The notes below the pieces were generated by a model. That model ran no database searches, was not told the DNA's origin, and saw only the letters and a program-made list of their open reading frames with translations. Shown one piece after another: positions 1 to 7,593 of a DNA stretch of 64,000 nt; the first letter of the stretch is position 1; each line of letters starts with the position of its first letter. The stretch is taken from assembly GCF_050589705.1 (NCBI RefSeq), contig NZ_JBNGOT010000006.1, positions 186,001 to 250,000 of the forward strand, given 5' to 3'. The stretch comes from Sunxiuqinia rutila (GTDB taxonomy: Bacteria; Bacteroidota; Bacteroidia; Bacteroidales; Prolixibacteraceae). A program made the translations under genes and the position numbers.

Positions 1-1
1 T

Positions 2-73
2 GCCGGGGCTCTTGGCTGGATGGCGCACTGCAGGCATTCAACAGAAAAACACTCAACAGGGAAAGCAATATGA
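2..73 (+). CDS. Possible 3' end of a citrate synthase-like gene (truncated by window edge)
   Basis: The only hint of coding sequence before position 117 is a short open frame running in from the left edge and stopping at TGA 71-73. Its product contains ALGWMAHC, which resembles the conserved GWxAH segment near the C-terminus of citrate and methylcitrate synthases. Only about 23 codons are visible, so this is a weak inference from one motif. The gene would run rightward and converge on the leftward universal stress gene. Nothing else is recognisable in 74-116. Confidence 0.3.
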   Translation, partial: AGALGWMAHCRHSTEKHSTGKAI

Positions 74-116
74 TTCGAAATTGAACTCTCATAGGATCTG
101 AATTTTAAGCCATTAA

Positions 117-1037
117 TTAATCAAAAAGCGCTTCTAAAAAGCCAAGGGTTTGTTTACGGTCTTTCACAATCATTACCGGAATGTTTTTTTCAACTTCCGC
201 CAAGTCTTCCGAAGTCCGGTCAAGAATGACATTCGCCAAATCAGACTTGATCTTGGACCCGATCATAATCAGGTCAGCTTGGTTCATCAGTCCGTAGTGG
301 TATAGCAGCTGGGCTTCATCATAGTTTTTGTCATATTGAAAAGAGCAAGGAATGGCCTGAGTATCCAGGTTCAGTCGCTTCATAAATTTCACATACTCTT
401 TTTCACCATGCTTGCTCATCTTTACCTGCAACCGCTTTTCATCTTCAGGGGCATAGTTCGGAAAATGACTAATTGGAATTTTATAGGCGTGAAGAGCCAT
501 GATCCGCGCTCCGGTATGTTTACTTAAACCAACTGCTGTCCGCATAGCAATTTCTGACATTTTCGAAAAATCGATGCGCACCAGGATGGTGTCTATTTTA
601 GCAACCGCCGTTTCACTCACCAAAACAACCGACGAAGGTGTTAAGGGCATTACCCGGCGGGCTAAAGAGCCTCTTCCGAAATAGCCAACTTTCTTTCCAA
701 ACAGGGTCAGGTTAATCTTCTTGTCACGTGTAAATTGCAACAAATTGTCCGACTTGATTCCTTCCAGCACCACCACTTCTGTAATGATTTCGTTGTGGTG
801 AGGAAAAGCAGTGGCCAGCTTCTCTTCCAACTCTTCCTGAATCACTTTACTTATCGGCTGTTTCAGATCCGGAAATTCACTTAAAATTTCGCGCGGCAAA
901 TCATAGCTCTGCAACAAATGAAGGAAATAGATTTTTTGAGCATTCGTTTGTTCCACCAGGTAACTGGCATAATTAATCAAAAAATCATCCATCTCCGTCA
1001 GGTCCATGCAAACCAATATGTTATCTAATTTTTCCAT
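117..1037 (-). CDS. Tandem-domain universal stress protein (UspA family)
   Basis: The 306-residue cytoplasmic protein has two Usp folds in tandem, about residues 1-145 and 147-306. The first half ends with a glycine-rich segment (GKKVGYFGRGSLARRVM, about 114-130) resembling the GxxG-9x-G(S/T) nucleotide-binding motif of ATP-binding Usp proteins. The equivalent stretch in the second half (GSKIKSDLANVILDRTSEDL) lacks those glycines, so only the first half is likely to bind nucleotide. The gene lies 22 bp downstream of a BCCT transporter gene on the same strand and is probably co-transcribed with it. In that setting it may be a stress or energy-status accessory to osmolyte uptake, which is inference from context. 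The ATG start is supported by the Usp opening KLDNILVCMDLTE. Confidence 0.88.
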   Translation of the reverse strand: MEKLDNILVCMDLTEMDDFLINYASYLVEQTNAQKIYFLHLLQSYDLPREILSEFPDLKQPISKVIQEELEEKLATAFPHHNEIITEVVVLEGIKSDNLLQFTRDKKINLTLFGKKVGYFGRGSLARRVMPLTPSSVVLVSETAVAKIDTILVRIDFSKMSEIAMRTAVGLSKHTGARIMALHAYKIPISHFPNYAPEDEKRLQVKMSKHGEKEYVKFMKRLNLDTQAIPCSFQYDKNYDEAQLLYHYGLMNQADLIMIGSKIKSDLANVILDRTSEDLAEVEKNIPVMIVKDRKQTLGFLEALFD

Positions 1038-1059
1038 AATCTTTACTGGTTTAAAACAA

Positions 1060-2679
1060 CTATTTCGACTCTCTCTTTTTCAGAATATCGACAATGATTC
1101 GCTGATAATCCTTCTGTTCCTTCTCCCGCAAGCGTTCCATCATCTCGACATGCTCACCCCGTAATCCTTTCATCAAACTCCAGGCAATAATAATCAGAAT
1201 AACAGCAAACGGTAGCCCGGTAGTAGTTGCGGCTGTTTGCAGTGCCTGCAAACCACCACCAACCAAGAGTACCGCAGCAATCGCACCCTCTGTTAGTGCC
1301 CAGAAAATACGCTGAGCAACAGGTGCATCCAGCTTCCCACCAGCCGTTAAGCTGTCAACCACCAGTGAACCGGAATCGGAGCTGGTGACAAAGAAACTGG
1401 CCACTAACACTACACCAACCATGGAAGTAATCGAGGAAATTGGAAACTGCTCCAGCAGCACATAAAGCGAAGTGGCCACATTGTCTTTTACCGCACCGGT
1501 GATATCGGCCAGGCCATTCAACTCAAGAAACATAGCACTGCCCCCAAAGGCCGACAGCCATAAAAAAGTCAGCAAGGAAGGAACAATCAGTACCCCTAAA
1601 ACAAATTCTTTAAGCGTTCGTCCACGCGAAATACGGGCAATGAACATGCCCACAAAAGGCGACCAGCTGACCCACCAGGCCCAATAAAATACCGTCCAGC
1701 TGTTTTGCCAATCCGATTGCTGATAAGTCTCGGTCCAGAAACTCAATTCAAAAAAGTTCTGCACATAACTTCCCAGGTTCTGCACAAAGGAGTCGACGAT
1801 AAACAAGGTAGGGCCCACCAGAATGATGAACAGCAAAAAGAGACCGGCCAGCACGATGTTGATTTCACTCAGTCGTTTCACCCCCGCACTCAGCCCGGCC
1901 ACAACCGAACCTGTTGCTGCAAGCGTAATCAGAATTATTAAAATAACCTGGGTGTTGATGTTGTTGGGCAGATCAAACAGGTGAGCGAGTCCGGCACTTA
2001 CTTGCTGCACCCCCATTCCCAGTGAAGTTGCCAAACCAAAAAGCGTAGCAACCACCGCCAGTACATTGATAATCTTTCCAACAGGGCCATTGATGCGACG
2101 CCCCAAAATAGGGTAAAATATGGAACTGATGGTCAAGGGAAGTCCTCTGTTAAACGTAAAAAAGGCCAGTGCCATGCCTACCAAGGCGTATATTCCCCAG
2201 GCATGCAGCCCCCAGTGCAAAAAGGTGAGCTCCATGGCTACCCGGGCCGCTTCTACCGTTTGATCTTCAGAGATGGGCGAATTAACAAAGTGATTCATGG
2301 GCTCACCCACACTCCAAAACAAGATTCCAATTCCCATTCCTGCACTAAAAAGCATGGCAAACCAAGCGCCCTTCGAAAATTCGGGTTTGGCATTCCGCCC
2401 TCCCAGTCTGATTTCGCCATATTTGCTAAAGGCGATGTAAAGCACGAAAACAAGAAAGAAATTGACTGCCAAAACAAAGAACCAGCCACCAGTATCAGAG
2501 ATGGTATTCTGAATTTTACCGAACACCTCCTCCATGGGGTCGCCTACAATCAAGGTTATGGCAATAAACAAAATGACAACGATCGCTGCTGGCCAGAACA
2601 CAGGAGCATCTACATCAAAGTATCTTTTCGTCGATTTTAATTCGGGATTAATTTCATAGTTTTCTTCTTGTTCTGCCAT
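1060..2679 (-). CDS. BCCT family betaine/choline/carnitine transporter
   Basis: The 539-residue protein has about twelve hydrophobic membrane segments and the BCCT signatures GMGIGILFWSVGEP and the Trp-rich segment WAWWVSWSPFVGMFIARISRGR (read in two parts: WAWWVSWSPFVG then MFIARISRGR). The glycine-rich GMGIG stretch is typical of Na+-coupled betaine-type carriers in this family. It should import a quaternary-ammonium osmolyte such as glycine betaine, choline or carnitine across the inner membrane. The exact substrate cannot be read from the sequence. Its N-terminal tail is short and hydrophilic, and the C-terminal tail is charged (MMERLREKEQKDYQ), as expected for regulatory ends. The next gene downstream is a tandem universal stress protein, 22 bp away, which suggests a two-gene stress operon. 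The ATG at 2679 is followed by a normal cytoplasmic N-terminus. Confidence 0.92.
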   Translation of the reverse strand: MAEQEENYEINPELKSTKRYFDVDAPVFWPAAIVVILFIAITLIVGDPMEEVFGKIQNTISDTGGWFFVLAVNFFLVFVLYIAFSKYGEIRLGGRNAKPEFSKGAWFAMLFSAGMGIGILFWSVGEPMNHFVNSPISEDQTVEAARVAMELTFLHWGLHAWGIYALVGMALAFFTFNRGLPLTISSIFYPILGRRINGPVGKIINVLAVVATLFGLATSLGMGVQQVSAGLAHLFDLPNNINTQVILIILITLAATGSVVAGLSAGVKRLSEINIVLAGLFLLFIILVGPTLFIVDSFVQNLGSYVQNFFELSFWTETYQQSDWQNSWTVFYWAWWVSWSPFVGMFIARISRGRTLKEFVLGVLIVPSLLTFLWLSAFGGSAMFLELNGLADITGAVKDNVATSLYVLLEQFPISSITSMVGVVLVASFFVTSSDSGSLVVDSLTAGGKLDAPVAQRIFWALTEGAIAAVLLVGGGLQALQTAATTTGLPFAVILIIIAWSLMKGLRGEHVEMMERLREKEQKDYQRIIVDILKKRESK

Positions 2680-2837
2680 AGCTTTTCATATTAAGATTTA
2701 CATTGTAAAGAGCTAGCAGGAAGTTACTTTAGGCTTTTGATGTAAGATAAGAAAACTGAAAGGCTAATGCAAACATACGGGGAAGCAATTGATTTGAATA
2801 TAAGAACCATGCCCACAAACAGTGGTTCCAATCGATT

Positions 2838-2868
2838 AAAAAATCCGATCCTTTTTCAAAGATCGGAT
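2838..2868 (-). terminator. Rho-independent terminator of the class IV aminotransferase gene
   Basis: ATCCGATC (2843-2850) and GATCGGAT (2861-2868) form a perfect 8-bp stem with a 10-nt loop. On the minus strand the stem is followed by a run of six T (A run at 2838-2843 on the plus strand). It lies about 40 bp past the aminotransferase stop and separates that gene from the BCCT gene. Confidence 0.75.
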
Positions 2869-2909
2869 CCAATTAATGTCATCCGATAAAGGTGTTTCAC
2901 CACACACTA

Positions 2910-3737
2910 TCAGCTCGATAAACCATAGGCCTGTTTATGCTGCTTAAATGCTTCCATCACTTCCCGGGTGATGGGGCCCGGCTTACCGTCAGCCACCTGA
3001 TGATCATCCAAGGTGGTAACCGGCATAATATGCTTGGTAGTGCTCGACAAAAAGACTTCATCGGCTGTTAGTAGTTCTTCCAGGCTCAGTTCAGCCTCTG
3101 CAAACGGCAGTTGTTTGGCTTTCAAAATCTCCAGCACTAAGCCCCGGGTAACACCTTCAAGCACATTTTCAGACGGAGTGATTACCTTCCCCGCTTTCAC
3201 CACAAAAAGGTTACCACGCGAAGTTTCCTGTACTGTTTTTCCATTGTGGAACAGCACATCCGTCACTCGTGGATCGCTTTGTTCGTTCATCCAATATTGT
3301 CCGGCCAAGTAGTTCGTCGATTTGGCTTTTGGCAGAAAGCGGTCAAAAGCTTGCAGAACCAAACGAACCCCATCGGCATAAAACGAAGCAGGATAATCAG
3401 GCATTTGCGTAGGAAAAGCATACAATGATGCTTCATAATGCGCTTGAAAAACTGCCTCGTGTGGCAAAGCAAACAGCTTGATAAAGCCGTTCCTGAGCTT
3501 GTTACGTTCGATCAATTCTACAATGACCTCATTCAGGCGATCATCAAAATTGGTTTTGACCTTTAACAGCCGCATGCTTTTTAAAAACCGACTTACATGC
3601 CGATCGCCATAAAAAGGCTTTCCGTTAATCACCTCTAAAAACTCAAATGCACCGTAGCCCCGGTTAATCGAAAGGCTCGTAATGGGAATACTTATTTCCG
3701 ATAAATTCCGGTAAGAACCATTGTCAAATCCAATCAT
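2910..3737 (-). CDS. Class IV (branched-chain/D-amino acid type) PLP-dependent aminotransferase
   Basis: This 275-residue protein has the fold-type IV layout. An early SINRGYGAFEFLEVINGKPFYGDRHVSRF region is followed by a lysine in LPKAKSTNYL that probably carries PLP, then QETSRGNLFVV, which matches the ExxxxNxF segment of the family. Members include branched-chain aminotransferase, D-amino acid aminotransferase and aminodeoxychorismate lyase. This length and the divergent substrate loops do not let me choose among them. It stands alone, with a terminator on its downstream side and an IS3 element 170 bp upstream of its start. The IS lies outside the coding region, so the gene looks intact. 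Its promoter would sit in the 3738-3908 gap, where I see no clear box. Confidence 0.82.
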   Translation of the reverse strand: MIGFDNGSYRNLSEISIPITSLSINRGYGAFEFLEVINGKPFYGDRHVSRFLKSMRLLKVKTNFDDRLNEVIVELIERNKLRNGFIKLFALPHEAVFQAHYEASLYAFPTQMPDYPASFYADGVRLVLQAFDRFLPKAKSTNYLAGQYWMNEQSDPRVTDVLFHNGKTVQETSRGNLFVVKAGKVITPSENVLEGVTRGLVLEILKAKQLPFAEAELSLEELLTADEVFLSSTTKHIMPVTTLDDHQVADGKPGPITREVMEAFKQHKQAYGLSS

Positions 3738-3953
3738 AGCGTAAATAGTTGTTGCAACGAAATTACAAAGGATTATTCAGTTTCCAGGCGATCTATTTCT
3801 GAAAGAAACGATGAGCCAGATTCTTTTTCCAACCCAGATTCAACGCAAAGTCTACCAATCGTTGCTAACTAGGGATCAATCAATCTCTTTGGAGTTGCTA
3901 CATTTGATCGGACAGTAAGTTAAGGTATGATTGGCCTTAAATTTTATCTTAGT

Positions 3954-4271
3954 ATGATGAACAAGGCAAGAAGGACTTTTACAAGAGAATTTAAGCTTAA
4001 CGCAGTTGAGCTTAGTTACGAAAGAGGCAACATAGTAGAGCTAGCTAATGAGCTGAAGATCCGTCCAGAGTTAATTTATCGATGGCGTAGTGAGCTAGCC
4101 AGTTGTGAGGGAGCAAGTTTCCCGGGAAACGGTAATCCTAAATTAACAGAAGAACAAAGAGAGATTGCTCGTCTTCAAAAGGAATTGGCAGACATGAAAA
4201 TGGAACGGGACATCTTAAAAAAGGCGGTAAGCATCTTTTCCAAGAGCGATGGAAAGTTTTCCGGTTTATAA
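3954..4271 (+). CDS. IS3-family transposase OrfA (helix-turn-helix)
   Basis: The product starts MMNKARRTFTREFKLNAVEL, the usual opening of IS3 OrfA, so the ATG at 3954 or 3957 is preferred to the upstream ATG at 3927. The N-terminal half is an HTH_Tnp_1 DNA-binding domain (VELANELKIRPELIYRWRSEL) that recognises the terminal repeats. The C-terminal half (EEQREIARLQKELADMKMERDIL) is a leucine-zipper-like coiled coil for multimerisation. The frame carries an A AAA AAG slippery heptamer near its end, so some ribosomes should shift into orfB and make the OrfAB transposase. OrfA alone generally acts as a regulator in this family. Confidence 0.9.
   Translation: MMNKARRTFTREFKLNAVELSYERGNIVELANELKIRPELIYRWRSELASCEGASFPGNGNPKLTEEQREIARLQKELADMKMERDILKKAVSIFSKSDGKFSGL
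4217..4223 (+). other. Programmed -1 frameshift site (A AAA AAG)
   Basis: The heptamer AAAAAAG is in the correct phase of orfA (codons AAA 4218-4220 and AAG 4221-4223). A -1 slip here enters the orfB frame, which stays open from 4223 through 5134. There is no in-frame ATG in the orfB frame between this point and 4286. The intervening frame encodes KVFRFITDNSSMFSIEMM, which looks like a normal IS3 OrfB beginning. Confidence 0.8.
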
Positions 4272-4285
4272 CCGACAATAGCTCC

Positions 4286-5134
4286 ATGTTTTCCATTGAA
4301 ATGATGTGTAAAGTATTAGGCGTAAGCAGAAGTGGGTTTTATTCCTGGTTAAAAAGGAAACCTTCAAAACGGGCACTTGAAAATGAAGAATTAATGGTTC
4401 AGATACGATCGGTACATAAAAAGAGCAAAGAAACTTATGGCAGTCCACGCATCTGTGAAGAATTAAAGAAAGAATATATTCATGTGTCGCGACAACGTGT
4501 CGCTAGACTGATGAAAAAAGCCAATATCCACAGCAAAACAAAGAGACGTTTTAAATGTATCACCGAATCGAAGCATCAGCTTCAGGTGGCACCAAACCTG
4601 TTGAATCGGGAGTTTAAAGTGGATGAGTTAGGTAAAGTTTGGGTTTCTGATATTACGTATATACGCACTTCAGCAAGCTGGTTGTACCTGACTGTTATTA
4701 TCGATTTGTGCGACCGAAAAGTAGTTGGATGGTCAACAAGTAGTACGCTTAAAACCATTGACACAGTTGTTCCTGCATGGAAAATGGCAGTTGCGAACCG
4801 TCCGGTAAATGATGATCTTATTTTTCATTCTGACAGGGGTATACAATACGCCTGTACCGAGTTTAAAGAGCTGCTGGCGTCAAATCCATTTGTAACACAA
4901 AGCATGAGCAGAAAAGGAGATTGTTGGGACAATGCCGTTGCTGAAAGCTTTTTCAAGACCTTAAAAACAGAATGGATCTACAGAAACAAGTATGCCACAA
5001 AAAAGCAAGCGAGAGTTTCTGTTTTTGAATATATAGAAACCTGGTACAATACCCAGAGAACCCATTCTGCTTTAAATTATTTGTCGCCAGTGGAATTTGC
5101 TGAATTAATAAATAAACAAAAATTGGCAGCGTAG
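4286..5134 (+). CDS. IS3-family transposase OrfB (DDE integrase domain)
   Basis: From the first ATG the product is 282 residues. The conserved reading begins about 10 residues earlier, so it is probably made as an OrfAB fusion by -1 frameshifting. It contains the HTH_21 segment (CKVLGVSRSGFYSWLKRKPS), then the rve catalytic core with the DDE triad: D in WVSDITYI, D in FHSDRGIQY, and E in AVAESFFKTLKTE with K/R seven residues on. The C-terminal HSALNYLSPVEFAE motif is typical. No stop or frameshift interrupts the catalytic domain, so the enzyme is probably active. It cuts and joins DNA ends during transposition. Confidence 0.92.
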   Translation: MFSIEMMCKVLGVSRSGFYSWLKRKPSKRALENEELMVQIRSVHKKSKETYGSPRICEELKKEYIHVSRQRVARLMKKANIHSKTKRRFKCITESKHQLQVAPNLLNREFKVDELGKVWVSDITYIRTSASWLYLTVIIDLCDRKVVGWSTSSTLKTIDTVVPAWKMAVANRPVNDDLIFHSDRGIQYACTEFKELLASNPFVTQSMSRKGDCWDNAVAESFFKTLKTEWIYRNKYATKKQARVSVFEYIETWYNTQRTHSALNYLSPVEFAELINKQKLAA

Positions 5135-5268
5135 CTTAACTCAATGTCCACTTTTTTGTTGCAAGTCCACTTCCCTTTTAGGCAATCCTCCATTCTCCCC
5201 CACGCCTAACCATCAAACTCAATCTTTCCACAGTTTATTATTACTTTTACAGCTCTAAATATTTAACT

Positions 5269-7467
5269 GTGAGTCAAAAAATACTATTCATCACGCCACC
5301 GTTCGCGCAGCTCAATACGCCGTATCCTGCAACCGCCTATTTGAAGGGTTTTCTAAATACAAAATCCATTCCTTCCCATCAATGTGATTTAGGGATTGAA
5401 GTCATTTTAGCCTTGTTCTCCACCAACGGATTGAGCTCTCTTTTTCAAGATATTGAAAGCAGAAATCCTGAGTTGTCCGATAACGCCCGGCGTATTTTTA
5501 GTTTACGCGATGAATACATCCATACGATTGATTCGGTCATTGCTTTCCTGCAAAACAAAAACACTGCTTTGGCTCATGTGATTTGCGAAAGAAGTTACCT
5601 GCCCGAAGCTTCCCGTTTTGCCCATACCGACGACTTGGACTGGGCTTTCGGAACCATGGGCTTGCAGGACAAAGCCAAGCACTTAGCAACGCTTTACCTG
5701 GAAGATCTTTCAGACCTGATTGTGGAAGCCGTCGATCCTCATTTCGGTTTTAGTCGTTATGCGGAACGCTTAAGCAGTTCGGCCAATACGTTTGATGAAA
5801 TCCACCAATCACTGCTTGAACCAGACAGTTTTATTGATCGGTTGACACTGACTTTACTGGAGCAAAAAATAGCCAACTATCAGCCAACAGTGGTTGCTCT
5901 TTCGGTTCCCTTTCCGGGAAATTTGTACAGTGCCCTGAAATGTGGTCAATGGTTGAAAAAACACCATCCAGCAATTCCAAGAGTCATGGGTGGCGGCTTT
6001 CCTAACACCGAGCTGCGTTCACTTTCTGATCCTCGAGTGTTTGATTTCGTTGACTTTATTACCTTGGACGATGGCGAAGCAACGACTCTCCTGCTGCTTG
6101 AACACTTGGATGGCAAACGCGAAGCCGATTTGCTGAAACGTACGTTCAGACGCGTTAACGGAGAGGTAATTTACAGTGATGGCGCCACTGAAAGGGATAT
6201 TTCGCAGGCCGATGTGGGCATTCCTGATTACTCCGACTTACCACTTCATCAGTACCTTTCAGTGATTGAAATTGCGAATCCCATGCACCGCCTCTGGAAC
6301 GATGGGCGCTGGAATAAACTCACCCTGGCGCATGGCTGCTATTGGGGGCGTTGCACCTTTTGCGACACTTCGCTGGACTACATCAAACGCTACGAGCCCA
6401 GCAGCGTGCAGCTATTGGTCGACCGCATGGAACAGCTCATTAAGCAAACCGGGCAAATTGGCTTCCACTTTGTTGACGAAGCCGCTCCGCCTGCCTTGAT
6501 GCGCGCCCTTGCCCTGGAAATTATCCGCCGCAAACTAAGTGTCGTTTGGTGGACCAACATTCGCTTCGAGAAAAGTTTTTCCTACGACTTATGCCAGCTC
6601 CTGAGAGCATCAGGCTGCATTGCAGTGTCCGGCGGATTGGAAGTGGCCTCCGACCGCTTATTGGGCATGATCAACAAGGGTGTTAGTTTAACCAAAGTAG
6701 CCAAGGTAACTGATAATTTCACCCAGGCTGGAATCATGGTGCATGCTTACCTGATGTATGGCTTTCCCACGCAAACAGCCCAGGAAACCATCGACTCCCT
6801 GGAAGTGGTCCGCCAGCTGTTTGAAGCAGGAGTCATTCAATCCGGATTTTGGCATCAGTTTGCCATGACAGCGCACAGCCCTGTTGGCCTTCATCCCGAA
6901 AAATTTAATGTCAAAATAGAAAATAAAACAGTGGGCACCTTTGCCAATAACGACCTGGTTCATAGCGATCCGAGTGGCTGCCAGCATGAGCTTTTCAGCG
7001 ACGGACTAAAAGCATCGCTCTACAACTACATGCATGCTATTGGCTTTGATCTTCCGCTTCAGGAGTGGTTTGATTTCAAGGTGCCACACACCAAGGTCAA
7101 TCCGCACTTTATCGAACAGGCGATCGAATCGCAGGAATACCAACTGGTCAGCTCATCCGCATCAATTGTTTGGATCGGAGGAAAAGCTACCATTGATTAC
7201 TTCAGTAAAAAGAAGAAAAAACGAAGTTACCCGATGGCGCAGCTAAGGTTCTCGAATAAGCATTCAGAAGTCAGCATTCAACTGAAAGAACAGGAAGGAA
7301 AATGGCTCATGGCACAGCTTCCCAACTTGGCTGTTGCAAACATCAGTTTGCCAACCTTTGAAGAGCTGCAAACAAGTTTTGAGAAGGAAACAGGCGAAGA
7401 TTTTATCCTTTTCTGGAACAGCAAGCCCATGATGAGCTTGAGAAAAAACGGTTTGTTGATGCTTTAG
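5269..7467 (+). CDS. B12-binding domain radical SAM protein with unusual CX4CX2C cluster motif
   Basis: This 732-residue protein begins at GTG 5269 with ILFITPPFAQLNTPYPATAYL, the usual opening of cobalamin-binding radical SAM enzymes. A Rossmann-like B12 region (VVALSVPFPGN...RVMGGGFPN, about 205-260) precedes the radical SAM barrel. The 4Fe-4S ligands appear to be C357, C362 and C365 in HGCYWGRCTFCDTS, a CX4CX2C spacing rather than the canonical CX3CX2C. Later barrel motifs (GGLEVASDRLLGMINKGV, MVHAYLMYGFPTQT) are intact. The C-terminal 200 residues have no domain I recognise. The substrate is unknown. The gene stands alone between an IS element and metG, so context gives no hint of a pathway. 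Confidence 0.82.
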   Translation: MSQKILFITPPFAQLNTPYPATAYLKGFLNTKSIPSHQCDLGIEVILALFSTNGLSSLFQDIESRNPELSDNARRIFSLRDEYIHTIDSVIAFLQNKNTALAHVICERSYLPEASRFAHTDDLDWAFGTMGLQDKAKHLATLYLEDLSDLIVEAVDPHFGFSRYAERLSSSANTFDEIHQSLLEPDSFIDRLTLTLLEQKIANYQPTVVALSVPFPGNLYSALKCGQWLKKHHPAIPRVMGGGFPNTELRSLSDPRVFDFVDFITLDDGEATTLLLLEHLDGKREADLLKRTFRRVNGEVIYSDGATERDISQADVGIPDYSDLPLHQYLSVIEIANPMHRLWNDGRWNKLTLAHGCYWGRCTFCDTSLDYIKRYEPSSVQLLVDRMEQLIKQTGQIGFHFVDEAAPPALMRALALEIIRRKLSVVWWTNIRFEKSFSYDLCQLLRASGCIAVSGGLEVASDRLLGMINKGVSLTKVAKVTDNFTQAGIMVHAYLMYGFPTQTAQETIDSLEVVRQLFEAGVIQSGFWHQFAMTAHSPVGLHPEKFNVKIENKTVGTFANNDLVHSDPSGCQHELFSDGLKASLYNYMHAIGFDLPLQEWFDFKVPHTKVNPHFIEQAIESQEYQLVSSSASIVWIGGKATIDYFSKKKKKRSYPMAQLRFSNKHSEVSIQLKEQEGKWLMAQLPNLAVANISLPTFEELQTSFEKETGEDFILFWNSKPMMSLRKNGLLML

Positions 7468-7538
7468 CAAACGAAATAAGCATTTAAAATCAATCGTTTT
7501 TGCATTGGTAATCTATTCTTTCGGCTCAAAATTTCGTT

Positions 7539-7546
7539 TATCTTTG
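7539..7546 (+). promoter_or_regulatory. Predicted minus-7 box of metG
   Basis: TATCTTTG fits the Bacteroidota sigma-70 minus-7 consensus TAnnTTTG. Transcription would start around 7553, leaving a leader of about 40 nt before the metG ATG. I see no clean TTG minus-33 box at the preferred distance. Confidence 0.5.
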
Positions 7547-7593
7547 TAGCCCTTAAACAGAATTGGTTTTCACCATAATAAAAACACCTTGAG

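Larger units (their letters stand above)
3909..5150 (+). mobile_element. IS3-family insertion sequence, apparently complete
   Basis: The element has the two-ORF IS3 layout (orfA then orfB, with orfB in the -1 frame). Imperfect terminal inverted repeats are visible. CGGACAGTAAGTTAAG at 3909-3924 matches the reverse complement of 5135-5150 (TGGACATTGAGTTAAG) at 13 of 16 positions. Exact ends are uncertain because I see no matching 3-4 bp target duplication just outside these limits (GAT on the left, CTT on the right), so the true ends may lie a few bases further out. It is inserted between the class IV aminotransferase gene and a radical SAM gene and does not visibly break either. Confidence 0.85.
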
